DNA from: Stachybotrys elegans
Taxonomy: Eukaryota; Ascomycota; Sordariomycetes; Hypocreales; Stachybotryaceae
Reading direction: 5' to 3'
DNA length: 64,000 bases
Assembly (NCBI GenBank): GCA_020746835.1
Contig: JAGPNK010000008.1
Span: 1,674,001-1,738,000, forward strand
Shown piece after piece: positions 30,635 through 42,509 of this stretch (positions are counted from its first letter, which is position 1; every line of letters begins with the position of its first letter). The notes below the pieces were generated by a model, which saw only the letters and a list, made by a program, of their open reading frames with translations, searched no databases and had not been told where the DNA came from. The position numbers and the translations under genes are program-made.

Positions 30635-33511
30635 ATGCGCTGCTCCCAACTACTTGTATCGCTGGTCGCGTCGGTGTCCATCGTCTCGGCAGCCCGGAAT
30701 GGACGGCCCGGAGAGACCAAGGCGATTAGTGCACCCCCGGCTCCTGGAGCTTACATTGTTGAGTTCGAGGAAGGTCAGGTACACCAAACCCTGCGCCTGA
30801 AGGCGCCAGACTCGGCTTAAAAGTATGGCTCACCTGCTAACTTTTGTGGTAGGATATCAACGACTTCCGTCTCCAAGCCGAGCCAGAATACGACACACGC
30901 ATAGAGCTCAACTACGAGCTGTTCCATGGTGTGTCTATCCAGCTGCGCGGCATTGACAATGCCGAGCAAAGGGCCCAGCAGCTCGCCTCACTTCCTGCTG
31001 TAAAGGCCATTTGGCCCGTCAGGTTAATTGACAGACCCGACCCTACCTGGCATGAAACTGGAGGCAACAAGACTTCCTTTGACTCGTCCGCCTACGTGAA
31101 GCGAAAACCATCGACAACAGAACATGTCAAGAAGCGCCAGGACAACGGTACCACTGGCGGCTACGCGCCTCATATCATGACCCAGATTGACAAGCTGCAC
31201 GCCGAGGGTATCACAGGGGCAGGAATCAGGATCGCCGTCATTGACTCTGGTGTTAGTGATGACCCCAGTCTCACGGGACTTGGTACAACATTGCTTGGCT
31301 TACTCTGTGGCATAGGTGGATTACAACCACCCTACTCTCGGCGGCTGCTTCGGCGAAGGATGCCTCGTCGTGTCTGGATATGATCTAGTCGGCAACGACT
31401 ACAACGGCGCTCCGTGGGCCTTGCCAGTTCCCGACGACGACCCCATGGACTGTTATGGTCACGGAACCCACGTTTCGGGTATCATTGCAGCTCAGGAAAA
31501 CGACGCGGGTATCATCGGTGCTGCCCCAGGCGTCTCGCTCTCCGCCTATCGTGTGTTTGGCTGCGTTGGTGGCTCTTCCACTGATGTGCTCATTGCTGCT
31601 TTCAACCAGGCGTACGAAGAGGGCGCTGATATTATCAGCGCTTCCCTCGGCGGTGCTTCGGGGTGGTCGGACGATCCCCTCTCTAGTGCTGTTAGCCGTA
31701 TCGTTGACCATGGCGTTCCGTGTATTGTTGCTGCGGGAAACAGTGGCAGGTACGGCTTATGGGATACGGGCGCACCGGCCAATGGCAATGGAGTGGTCTC
31801 TATCGCCTCCTTTGAGAATACCGACACGCCTATATATCTGTGGCAGTCGTACAGGACGGTTGACAACCAGACCCAGACAGCCTTTACCTATGATTGGGGC
31901 TATCCTACCTGGAACGACACCACAATCCGCTCGGTATGGGTAACTGGATATGATACTAACAATACTGTTGATGCCTGCGAGCCGCTGCCCGATGATACGC
32001 CTGATCTAAGCGAGTATAATGTGCTTATTCGTCGCTCGACAGTATGTGACGAGTTGGTGCAGGCGGCTAATGTGGCTGCCAAGGGTGGTCGCTGGCTAAC
32101 AATTTACAACAACATGGGTGGCATCCAGTGGTTCGTTGTTAGCGAAATCGAGGGCATCGAGGGAGTCATCGCTATTGAGGAGGAAGAGGGCATCTCTTGG
32201 GTTAAGGCCCTTGAAGCAGGCTCAGAGGTGCACACAAGTATCGTCGTCTGGGACCATGCCGAGGAGGTTTTATACGTCCCCAACAACTTCCTTTCGCCTG
32301 GCGCTGTCAACTCCTTTTCTAGCCAGGGACCAAGCTTTGACATGACCGTCAAGCCACAATTCGGCGCTCCGGGAGGCACTATCTTGTCTACGCTCCCAAT
32401 CGACAGCGGTGCTTATGGCATTGCATCGGGCACTTCCATGGCTACCCCTCTGGCTGCCGGTGCTTATGCCCTGATTATGGAAGCCCGGGGTCGTCTGTCG
32501 CCGGCAGAAATCGAGACCATCCTGGCGGCTAGCTCTAAGCCGCAGCTGTTCCTTGAGATGATGGGGTCGGCGGATGGGAACATGGATTTGAAATGGGGAG
32601 ACTGGCTTACTCCCGTGCTTCAACAAGGGGCGGGACTGATCCAGGTATACGATGCCATCCACGCGTCTACGCTTCTACAGCCCTCGAGTCTGTCGTTTAA
32701 CGATACGGCCAACCGTCCCGATTCTCTCAATTTCACTCTGTCCAATACTGCCAGCGAGGAGATTGCCTATGTCATCTCTCATGTCCCCACTCGATCCCTA
32801 TACTCTCTCGACGAGGATGGTGTTCCGTATGTGAGCCCCAACAACAACACTGGGTCGCATGCAGTGTTGAACTTTAGCCATGCCGAGACCACCATTGCTC
32901 CAGGGAGTACTGTTACGATCAGCGTCACCGCAACACCGCCTCAAGGCGTCGATGAGACTCGGTACCCGGTATGGTCGGGATGGATCGCTGTTAACGGTTC
33001 CGACGGTACTTCGCTATCACTCCCATACCAGGGCGTATCTGGCTCTCTTTATGAGGCTACTCCAGTCAGCGAAGAGGGCGCCTACGTGATTAACTCAACA
33101 GCTCCAGTTTGGGACCCGGTTGCTCCCAATACAACCTTCACTCTTCCAATAAAAGGATCTACATTAGAAGATGTGAACCCATACCAAACATCTGTGCCCG
33201 TCCTCAACTTCGACTTGTATTGGGGCTCGCCACTGATCACCGCTGACGTGGTGTCCCTGACGCCAAATGCCTCTGCCAATGCGTTTGATGGAACAACAAT
33301 TGGTCAACTGCCTGGGTTCCCCTATCCGTACGTTGCAAGGGGTTATTGGGGGTGGGTATGGCTCGGCGACCTAGACAACGGGGATTATGCACCAGCTGGA
33401 CGTTACAAGATCATCACCAGGTTTCTGCGCATCACTGGCGATGAGTCGAATGAAGATGATTGGATTGTTACGGAATCCACGCCCTTTGGTATTGTTTACA
33501 CGGAAGAGTAA
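30635..33511 (+). CDS. Large secreted subtilisin-like protease (S8A, with inserted PA-type region and C-terminal Fn3-like domain)
   Basis: Exons 30635-30778, 30853-31251 and 31316-33511 give 912 residues. A signal peptide (about 1-20) and inhibitor-type propeptide (GAYIVEFEEG...) precede a KKRQ maturation site. Catalytic triad: Asp179 (IAVIDSG, at an exon edge), His230 (GHGTHVSG), Ser555 (ASGTSMATP). A PA-type insert of about 150 residues sits between His and Ser. The C-terminal 300 residues form beta-rich Fn3-like domains with many N-glycosylation sequons. This layout is that of large Vpr/C5a-peptidase-like fungal subtilases that degrade host or environmental proteins. A paralogue begins at 62653. 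All key residues are present. Confidence 0.9.
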
Positions 33512-34415
33512 AGGATGCAGTCTGGTGATACATATTGAGTTGATGGGGACCTTGCAGAAAAGGCATTGTGATAATGGCCCATGGCATCCAAGAACTGTAT
33601 TTGACATGAGGGCATCTCATGGTTACAGGCAAAGGCCTTCACATCCACTCTTGAGCACACAAGTCTATGGATGGGTTCTGCTTGGTGGATAGCTATAACT
33701 TATTCAGAACCATAAGTGGATTATGTATGGCATTCCAAAATCACTGGCCGATCTTTTTATGTCTTGCCGGACAGACTAGCAAATAGGAGGCTTAGGGGTT
33801 CCTGTAATCGATGCTCTCATTTTGCCGACATTACCGGGTTTGAATACGGCAATTGGACCTAGTGTGGTTAAGCTGTGGGAGCTGTCGTCCGGCCTTGACT
33901 TCCTGAGGGCGATAAATACACACTGCATTGGTCTCAGGTTTTCAACCGATGGTTTACTGGTGAAGGCCAATCCGACATGTCAGAAGGGCTGAGGAGTGCG
34001 ATACAAATCGGATATGCGGTCACAGAGCCTGGTCGGAGCCTGGCGTTGTCCTGGATAGGGGAACACTTGCAGCTTCAGATAATCGAATAATGGTGTGGTT
34101 TCTCATGGATGCTCTGTTTTGGGGCCGAGTCACCGAGCGCAAGCTATAACTTGTAATTATGGACACATCTGCCGTTAAGGTGAGATGATTCTTCCATGCC
34201 GATGCCGATGGGCTCTCTGGATATTAGTAGCACACTCATGGTAACATCGCATGAGCGTCAATGACACAAAGAGGGGTCCAGCGCTGGCAGATGATCCGAT
34301 GCATCGTCCCTCGGGTGTACATTCTCCCGAATCACTTGAAGCAATGGATGGTGGTCGTTTGTCGTCCAAGGACGCTCTGAAGAATATGTGCAAATTAAAG
34401 AACCCGAAAAGTCCA
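33512..34415. other. Intergenic region between two tail-to-tail genes
   Basis: No gene is supported. It holds the terminators of the subtilisin and dipeptidase genes. Confidence 0.5.
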
Positions 34416-35420
34416 TCATTCTCCAAAAATCTTCTCTAGGTACCGGAGCCAGTTCTCCCCCAGGACCTTGACCATCTTCTCCTCGCTCCACCCCTTCTTG
34501 GCCATGGAAACTGCCAGCTTGGCTCTGTCCGCCAAGGGCCCGAGGGGCTTGACCACCTTTTGGCTACCCCACGGGGTCAGTTGGCGCGCATAGCCCTTGT
34601 CCTTGTTGCACCACGCCATGAACTCGCTGGGTCTGCCGTGGCCCTCGCTGGAGTCGGAGCCGATGCCCACGAGATCCTCTCCGACGAGACCGATGACATA
34701 GTCTAGCGCGTCGACATAGTCGTCAATAGTGCTGTCGTTTCCTTTTGCCATGTGAGGGCCAAACTGGCTGAGGCCGATGAACCCGCCCTTGGATCCGATC
34801 AATTTGATCAGCCGGTCGTCCTTGTTTCGGGGGTGGTCCTTCATTCCTCCGGGAAGAATGTGCGAGAAGCAGGGCGGCTTCCCCTCGGGCGCGTAGTTGA
34901 TGACATCCTCGGACGTCTGGGGTCCGACGTGGCTCAAATCACAGACAATGCCGAGCTTGGCCATCTCGTCCACCACTTGTCGTCCAAAGCCAGTCAAGCC
35001 CGAGTCTCTAAGCTCCGTGTAACCAGCACCGCTGTAGTTTTGAGTGTTGTATGTGAGCTGCATCTTGCGGACTCCCAAGTCACGGAAGACGCGGAGGTAG
35101 GCCAGCTGATCCTCGATTCCTGCCGTGTTCTGCCAGCTGAGCAGCACAGCTGTGCGTCCAGCCTCCTTGGCCTTTCGGATATCTCGTACAGTGTGCGCCT
35201 GAACAATGAGATCCGAATGCTCCTCGAACCATTCCTTCCATTGAACGACGTTGGCCAAGCTTCCTCGAAGACCCTCCCAGAGGCCACAGGTGCAAGACAC
35301 ACCATCAATGCCACCGGCGTTCCACGCTTCGAAAATCTCGCGGGACCAGTTGGCAATGTTCAGTCCATCGAAGTGGATGGCCGACTTGTAGATGGCCAAG
35401 GCCTGCTCCTCGCTTACCAT
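34416..35420 (-). CDS. M19 (membrane-dipeptidase-like) hydrolase of a zinc-ligand-poor subfamily
   Basis: An intronless ORF of 334 residues from the ATG at 35420; the frame extends further upstream only on non-ATG codons. The fold signature is M19/renal dipeptidase: LVGEDLVGIGSD, DLSHVG, CFSHILPGG followed by HPRNKDD, and the C-terminal LGENWLRYLEKIF. Of the five classical metal ligands the two histidines (DLSH, FSH) are present. The HxD pair of DGHND is replaced by DGLNIAN, and the bridging glutamate is replaced in LSWQNTAG. Bacteria have similar DGLN-type members, some near betaine or dimethylglycine catabolism genes (from memory). A single metal or a different reaction is possible. No signal peptide is seen. 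It is divergent from an MFS transporter. Confidence 0.82.
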   Translation of the reverse strand: MVSEEQALAIYKSAIHFDGLNIANWSREIFEAWNAGGIDGVSCTCGLWEGLRGSLANVVQWKEWFEEHSDLIVQAHTVRDIRKAKEAGRTAVLLSWQNTAGIEDQLAYLRVFRDLGVRKMQLTYNTQNYSGAGYTELRDSGLTGFGRQVVDEMAKLGIVCDLSHVGPQTSEDVINYAPEGKPPCFSHILPGGMKDHPRNKDDRLIKLIGSKGGFIGLSQFGPHMAKGNDSTIDDYVDALDYVIGLVGEDLVGIGSDSSEGHGRPSEFMAWCNKDKGYARQLTPWGSQKVVKPLGPLADRAKLAVSMAKKGWSEEKMVKVLGENWLRYLEKIFGE

Positions 35421-36052
35421 TTTGAGAGTGAATGTGGACGTTAAGGCTGATGTGAAGGTTACTGGTGTTCCAGAAAAGAAGCTCAATGGTCTGGCCGAGC
35501 ATGATATCCCGCCTCACATTCTGGGAGGCGCCCAAATGTCCGGCGGCGGGTCGAGCTAGGGATAGTGCCAACACCAACCGACTTCGCAGGGTTGCGATTA
35601 CCGAGCCGTCCCCGTGGAAAATGACTCCATATTAGACGCTTTGCCTCCATCTAAGGCGGCGAACCTGACGGAGCGTTGGGCTCCCCCACAGCTCGATACT
35701 CGATCAAGTAATAAATGTCGGACAAAGGCCGACGAACCCGTCTCCACGCATGGGCATATTGGATGAGCTCCAACTGATTGTCACTGCGTACCCCATGGCT
35801 ACGGCAACAAACCCAGTTAATCCATGATAAAAATCCGTCTAGTGGCGATTGCGTGATAGCTATTTGGTATGTTGCAGTTAAACGAACTCACAAGAGTCGG
35901 AGATAGTCGCATGCGAGGCTAGACGATGCGAGATAAGAATATGCCATGTCCATATTTTAAAGAATGACTTCCTTGACACCCAGCGCCTCGGAACCTCATT
36001 GCGCATGCTCTGAGCAGCCGTTGACTTTTCGTCTTTGCTTGCTGTATTGACC
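35421..36052. promoter_or_regulatory. Divergent promoter region of the M19 hydrolase and the MFS transporter
   Basis: These 632 bases separate opposite start codons and contain no supported ORF. Co-regulation of the pair is plausible from layout. Confidence 0.5.
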
Positions 36053-37688
36053 ATGTCCACCATGGAGGCAACAAACGCGGAGAATCCCTCCCGGAGCAAG
36101 TCTCCCAGCCTGCAGAAAGACAATGCAGAGGCAGCGACTTACGATGCTGCCTCGCTCGAGCGCCAACAGCCGCGCCCGCTCAAGACGCGCATTCTGGCAG
36201 TGCTCTGGGATACCTTTGACAAGAGTCCAGAGGAGCGCAAATTCGTCCAGAAGATTGACTGGTGGATCTTGACGTATTGTTGCGTTGCGTATTTCGTCAA
36301 GTATCTCGATCAGACCAACGTGAGCCCTTCCCAGAACCAACATCTCACTACCAGAGACTAAGGCCGACCCTCTAGATCAGCAATGCATATGTTTCGGGCA
36401 TGAAGGAGGATTTGGGCCTGAGCGGAAACGACCTCAACTACCTCAACACCTTCTGGACTGTCGGCTACATTGTCGGCCAACTGCCATCCCAGATCATCAT
36501 CACCAAGGTTCGCCCGTCTATCTGGCTCCCGACTGCTGAGCTCCTGTGGAGCATCATTGTCATCGGCATGGCCGGCGCCAAGAACATCGAGACGATGTGT
36601 GCCTTGCGCTTCCTCGTTGGACTATTGGAAGCATCCGCCTACCCAGGTATCATGACTTTGCTTGGCAGCTGGTACACGCCCATGGAACTCGGCAAGCGTG
36701 CCTGCATCTTCCAGGCTTCATCCAGTGCTGCTCAATTATTTTCGGGGTAAGACCACCAGGGAGTGGAATTTGCTTGCTCTTGACTCACCTTTGCTGCTAG
36801 ATACCTCCAGGCTGCTCTGTATGCAGGCATGAATGGCCGTTCAGGACTTGCTGCGTGGCAATGGTTGTTTGTCTTTGATGGTATGCACATCTTGTCGGCC
36901 GTTTGCGGTTCCGTGTCTGACGCGTAGCAGGAATCATCGGAATCCCCGTGTGCATCTACGGGTACTGGGCGATCCCAGACTCTCCCACCTCATCAAAGGC
37001 CCACTGGTTGAAGCCAAAGGACCGCGAGCTGGCCATTGGCCGAATGGAACGCCTGGGTCGCGCGCCCATGAAGAAGCTCGACTGGGCCATTGCGCGCCGT
37101 GTCCTCTCGACGTGGCATGTCTATCTTTTCTGTGCCATCTTCATTGCGCACGTCCTAGGCATTCGCATCTACTCATACTTTAACCTGTGGCTCAAATCGA
37201 CCGGACGTTGGACGACAGAGGAGATCAACATCATTCCAAGCGCTGGATATGGACTGCAGATCCTCTTCACGCTTTCCTATGCCTGGACGTCGGATGCGAT
37301 TCAGTCGCGATGGCAGCTCATCATAGTGGCTTGCGTGGTCGCCATCATTGGCACAATTATTCTGTCTATCTGGCCCGAGGACAACCTCGCAGCTATGATG
37401 ACTGGTTGGCTCCTCACCTTCTGTGAGACGGGAGCGGGTGCATTGATCATCACCTGGATCAACGAACTGCTGTCGTACTCAGCAGAGCACCGCGCACTGG
37501 TCATTGGAGTCGTCGAGACAGCCGCTTTCACGTTCCAAGCCTGGGTGCCGCTCTTCATATACAACACTGGAGAAGCGCCGCACTTCAAGATTGGCTACGA
37601 GATGGCAACCATGTTCTTCGCTCTAGAGATCGTGTTGACTCTTGTGATCCTGTACTTGGCGAAGAAGTACCCCATCAAGACTGTTTAA
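36053..37688 (+). CDS. MFS transporter of the anion:cation symporter group (Dal5/Liz1-like)
   Basis: Exons 36053-36319, 36376-36746, 36801-36880 and 36931-37688 give 491 residues with about 12 membrane spans. Family marks are KIDWWILTYCCVAYFVKYLD, the TNISNAYVSGMKEDLGLSGND junction across intron 1 and YLNTFWTVGYIVGQLPSQI. Others are FLVGLLEASAYPGIM, AAWQWLFVFDGIIGIP and an early C-domain helix YLFCAIFIAHVLGIRIYSYF. Members import allantoate, small peptides, nicotinate or pantothenate with protons; Liz1/Fen2-type pantothenate uptake is a common database label but unproven here. The N-terminal 60 residues are cytosolic and charged. Divergence from an M19 hydrolase suggests uptake of a dipeptide-like or amide compound (inference). 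Confidence 0.88.
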
Positions 37689-37903
37689 AGCCATGATTCT
37701 ATGCGACTTATTAGCGATAGCCGGCTTTTATAATGAACATACTGCTCTCGGTCAGTGGAGGTACAGCGCGAATCACACTTCTTGTTGCACATGGTTTTCC
37801 GAATTGAGCGGCATGTTGGGAACTAGTAATAATGGCCCCTATCTACATGTCATAAAATGCACCATCATTGCTTCCATGCCGCCTGTTCTACTTCGATATC
37901 CAC

Positions 37904-39032
37904 TCAGTTAACGCGTGCCTCAAATCTAGGCACCCTGAGATAGGCAGGGCCTCCTGTAAATGCTTCGGTGCCAAAGTTGTAGACTATCAGAGCGTTAGAT
38001 TGATGTCCCGCAGTAGGTGGATGGCTTGCAGAGGTACTTACTCAACATGTACTGGCTGCTGGCTGGGAATCCTTGGTTTTGAACGAGGTAGTTGAAGAAG
38101 AGCTTCACGTCAGCACTAAACGAGTTGATTGGACCATTGGCGGCGAGGAACGAGTAGACGCGCATGCTTCCGTTCCAGCCAGTGTAGAAATCCCACGCAT
38201 AGCCCGCAATAGTAACTCGAGCAACGGGAGAGCCGGAAGATGATTCCGTGATGGGCCAGATGCCGCCGTAGCGATGAAGCCTAGTAGATATTAACACGAG
38301 GTGAGACGATGTCAATTAAGAGCTCCTACCAGATCATGAGTTCGAATTGACCTGAGGAGTTGGGATGGTTCGGATCCGGATCAGTGAAGATATCGTAGGC
38401 GACATTAGCACGCATGTCGGTGATGTTGTAGGACCACTGCACTGTGGTTGGCAGACTCGTGATGTCGCTGATGCGCCTGCGAGTGAAGATGGGGTTGGCC
38501 CAGATGTATGTCTTGACAGTGTTGGGGTCGCCCTGCCAAGTCCACTCAGTGCTTATGGCAACACCATTGCCCGAAGGTCCATCGTAGTAGGTGCACTGGC
38601 GACCTGTGGATCCTGATATTCCCCACAAGTTGTTCAAAATCTCATACCCGTTGGCAGAGTGATAGGCATACTGAGAGCAGAGAGTGGCTTGGTGAGTGCC
38701 AGTGGGAGGGTTGGGGACGGTCGTCGTTGGCTGTGGGTTGTTACCACCACCGCCGCCATTGCCTGGGACGCACTGATGGTACCCTGTTCTTATGGATCAG
38801 CCGTGAGTTGAGTCGAGGGATTACGTAGATAGTCTTACACTCGTTGATGACGCTGCAAGTGTATCCGCTCACACAGGTTGTCGCACCAGTCCATCCATTG
38901 CCTATGTTGCGCCTTTAGTAAACAGACAAGCCGTGAGTGATCTCTTGCAAACTTACCGCCGCACTGTCCCCAAGCACCGCTTTGTGCTGCAGCTGCTGCC
39001 ACGAAGATGGCAAGGGTTGATAGAACCTTCAT
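37904..39032 (-). CDS. GH12 endoglucanase with an N-terminal CBM1
   Basis: Five exons on the minus strand (39032-38957, 38901-38839, 38783-38330, 38280-38042, 37983-37904) give 303 residues. After a signal peptide ([17 protein letters not shown]) a CBM1 runs [16 protein letters not shown]...WYHQCVPG, followed by a Gly/Asn/Pro/Thr linker. The GH12 domain has [17 protein letters not shown], the nucleophile glutamate in GQFELMIW, the exon 4 core [12 protein letters not shown], and the acid/base glutamate in FGTEAFTGG near the C-terminus. GH12 enzymes cleave beta-1,4-glucan or xyloglucan. Introns 1 and 2 interrupt the CBM. CBM1 in front of GH12 is less common than GH12 alone. All catalytic residues are present. 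Confidence 0.92.
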
Positions 39033-40055
39033 CTTCTTCACACAAGAAGCAGAATAAGCCAAGCGCAGTTTGTATCTAAGCAAGAGACTCAGTCTGCGTA
39101 GCCTTTGCCAAGTCAGTGTCCTGGAGCCAGTTGAAACGCAGATCTCAGCTCCAAAACTCCAAACGCAGAAAGAGATTTGCATTGAGATCGATTTATACTA
39201 CCCCGGGGTAGGCCATGTTGGTGTCCGAGGGACCCCTCTTAGGAAACAACCTTGTGCTATAATCCCGGTTCCGCTCGTTCCGTTTTCTTGATGCGGACAA
39301 ATCTGAATTTAGCCAACCATGAAGTGTGAACGAGAGGTCGAGGCCCCGTTGCCCTAGGCGAGAAAACCCTGAATCCAGACCGCAGGCCAACATAGTGCCA
39401 GGTTCCTTACGGGCCTCGGACGACCTAGTCCTTTACGAAAATGACATGAAGCGGAAGAAAATGGGGCTGTCTTTGCATGGATCCTGATTTTATTGGTCGT
39501 GTGGCAGCTTCGGTTCGCAGAAACTCGGCCCGTATGCCCCATGAAGTTAATTAACTCGCTCTCCCTATCTTTGTTCTAGCGTAGAGCATTGGCTGTAAAC
39601 ACCGTGAAAATATCGAGTGGGGGGGAAGGATGGCAATATTTACAGATTTGGAGATGTCTTGAAATCTTCCAGCACTCAATTTCCAAGGATGAATCAAGAA
39701 TATTGCCTCTCTGAACTTTTGATATTGCGAGGCACTCGACGCCAGGGGGCTCGTAGCTGGGGCTCGCTTGGCAAAGGACGCGGTATGGAGTGTGGAGTGG
39801 TGTCTCTGGGACGAGTCGATGCCAAGAGGTCAAGCCGGTAATCCGTGGGGGCTGTCCATGATCCACGGTACGTTATAGCCGGGGGATCTAGTTCCGGACG
39901 AGGAAATGACGGTAGCGATATGGCATGATCGGCAACAAGCCCGTTCGTTAACGCATCAAGAGGATTGGAGAGGCTGCATAATAGGCTGCCGCTGATAATG
40001 GCCCTGGGTGTTAATGATTATTGGTTCGTATTGTACACGTATGTATCCGCCCTCA
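39033..40055. other. Intergenic region between GH12 and the lectin-like gene
   Basis: No gene is supported on either strand. It holds the GH12 promoter (right of 39032) and the lectin-like gene's 3' flank. Confidence 0.5.
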
Positions 40056-41618
40056 TCACACAATCCGCACCCTTTCTTTATTGACCCATTCTCTGCCGCT
40101 CAGCTGAACTTTGACAAGGCTATGATCTTCGAAGAAATAGCACCTTGTCATTGCAGACGCAGCCCCGAGCGTCCAGTAGTCTTCCTCATCGAGAGTATCT
40201 GGGGAGGTGCAAGCGATACTGGTCCCGGGATTTGCGCCGGCCAGGCCCTCGGGTGTAGATGACCGCCACACTTCACCGTCGTCGGTCCACAGCATCGTCA
40301 TGGCTGACGAGGTGCTCTCGTATAGAATGAAAGTGTTGACCAAGTCATTTCGGAAGTCGGAAGCCCGTCTGACCGAAAATGCGGCGAAGGGACCGCCCGG
40401 AGCGAGCTCTATCTCCGGGAAGTCTACCCATGCGGTTAGCCAAACTGCTGACATTGTCATGTTCAGGGTTTCTCGTACTGGATGGCCACGAATTAGCAGG
40501 TGACCCTCTCTCGCCATGGGCTCTTGCGACGAGCCTCCCTGACTGGTTCTGGTAGAAAACGCCCAGGGCGCGCTCGTTGTATACCTCGGTGTAGTTTGCC
40601 GACAAGGGAACAATGGCCAGGTTGGTACCGCTCATGGCGTCGGTGATGTTTTCCGATACCATCTCGGTATTCCAACGAGCATCGTTTCCGTATCGCCTGC
40701 GGAGCGTGAGAGTGCCATCGTTTTCCTGGAACACCATCATGATGCCAAAGGCAGCAAGCCTCGAGTTTCCAGGGACTTCTTTCCTCAACTCACGCTCCTG
40801 GCGCAGCTCTAAATCGTTCCATTGGGCGCTCGTATCGAACAATGCACCGTCCAGGGTATTGGAGCGCGAAATGAAGGTCATGTCAAGATAGGACTGATAG
40901 GAAATGTCAGCCCAGGATACTATAGAAAGATGAAAGGACTGACGGATTGGTTCATGAATAATTGACCAATGGCCAACCCAGATTGGCTCTTGGGCGTGTT
41001 TTCGGGGCGTATGCTGTGAGGAGGGGCCCAAAACCCATCATCGCTAATGAATGGCTTGACATATCGGGATACTTGAAAGCTGCCATCGGGTCTCTGATAT
41101 GCAACAAAGCTCTGATCCTCCTCGTTGTCCATGTTGTGCCATGATGCCGACGCTAGGACGGATGAGGTGTCGAGTGGCACTGCTACCGTGCTGGAAGTAG
41201 TTGCTGGACTTTCGGGTGCGGAGGGTGTCGTCGCAGAGGGTGAAGTCGTAGCAGGCGAGGATGAAGAGGCGGGAGAGGTATCGCGAGCGCGTGCTGCATT
41301 CGACCCAAGTACTCCTCCTAATATTGCTGTGATGAGAATAGCAAGAATCACCAAAGCAGATAGCAGCAGGCACCGCTTCGATACGCCTTTCCTGTTTGTA
41401 AGTCGGCCGATTATCGTAGAGCGAGCTGTGGGGTTTGCGATGCTTCCCTTTTCGACGGTGAAAACCTCCTTTTCGTTGTGCGACTCCACCACTTGAAGCC
41501 CATCATCTCCGGCTAGCTCGGGAAAGTCGTTTCGAACCACCTCCGGCCCATCGTCTTGACGGTAAACATAAGCGGCCTTGTCATGAGGGCCTGGTAAGCT
41601 TGACGTCGCGGCTGGCAT
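40056..41618 (-). CDS. Type II membrane protein with fucose-specific-lectin-like ectodomain
   Basis: Exons 41618-40944, 40893-40479 and 40423-40056 give 485 residues. The last junction (gtacga...ggctaac...gtag) was chosen because it joins SWPS to the FPEIELAPGG region in frame. Residues 1-80 are cytosolic and end near KEVFTVEKG. One membrane span follows (about 82-104, CLLLSALVILAILITAILGG), then a Ser/Thr/Pro stalk. The ectodomain has repeated beta-hairpin units (SFVAYQRPDGSFQVSRY, GVFYQNQSGRLVARAHG, TFILYESTSSAMTMLWTDDG, and a C-terminal unit with RCYFFEDHSLVKVQL), as in fungal fucose-binding propeller lectins. No enzyme motif is seen. It probably sits at the plasma membrane or in the secretory pathway; sugar binding is inferred. 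Confidence 0.72.
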
Positions 41619-42139
41619 TGCGACTACGCGTGAGAAGCCGTCAGCAACGGGAGAAGGGAATCATGAAAGGAGGTTGAGATGGATCAAAATGCAATCCAGA
41701 AAATGGAGCTGTGGGCTAAGTTTACTAGGGATTTGGTCCTTTGGTCCTTTGGTCATTCGGCTCTTTGGACACCTGGCGGGAGGCAGCGGGAGGCAGAAGC
41801 ATTTGTTTCGCTTGGCTCTCCCATTTCGGGCAGGTGATGATATGAAACAAACAGCTCTGCACAAGAATTGCTGAAAATAAGGAACTTTGGCCTGGATCGG
41901 CGATAATTTCACGGCATTTACGGACAGAAGGATCATGCGCGGATCCTTCATAAAACTACAGCATGGATTATCGAGAAATGCTAAGTGGCTGCGGCTGCAA
42001 CAGTCATGTGACGTTGCATTTTGTTCCTATCTTGGTCTGCACAATTTCGTCAATGCCGGCATCTGCAGAATCCCCTATCCCACCCGTGTCAAAGTCCCGA
42101 CTCTGTCTCCCATTTCAAGCAGCTCCATTCGAGGGCTTT

Positions 42140-42316
42140 CTTTGGATAGACATGCTATGTATCAACCAGGCGGACGTCGCTGAGCGATCTAGCCAGGTCT
42201 CCATAATGAAGCTCATTTATGAGAGCTCCATGGGAGTAGAGATATGCATCGTGGGCACATTCGAGCGATGGCAATCAAGTTGGCTGGACCCCATCTGGGC
42301 AATTCTACTGTGGTAA
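42140..42316 (+). pseudogene. Fragment of a HET (heterokaryon incompatibility) domain
   Basis: The frame reads LWIDMLCINQADVAERSSQV followed by SIMKLIYESSMGVEICIVG, the core of a HET domain, which in fungi triggers cell death after fusion of unlike hyphae. The usual upstream part (ALSYCWG motif) and the large downstream region are missing, and a stop follows at 42314-42316. The fragment lies between the lectin-like gene and OLA1. It is a gene relic. Confidence 0.75.
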
Positions 42317-42509
42317 GGGCGCAATACATCAGCATTGGTATGTCCGCTAACGTATATTCCGAGTTAACAAAATCCATGGCATAGGTTTAACGAGTCTACT
42401 TATAGTTATGGAGCGAGCAGTGAATGCTGTAGGTATTGAGAGATTACATGCCTGTCTAATACTTTATCTTTTCTTGGAAATTATATTGGCGGCTCGAGAC
42501 CATTCATAC

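Noticed and set aside
34752..35444. 230-codon plus-strand ORF
   Set aside because: Shadow of the M19 hydrolase on the opposite strand.
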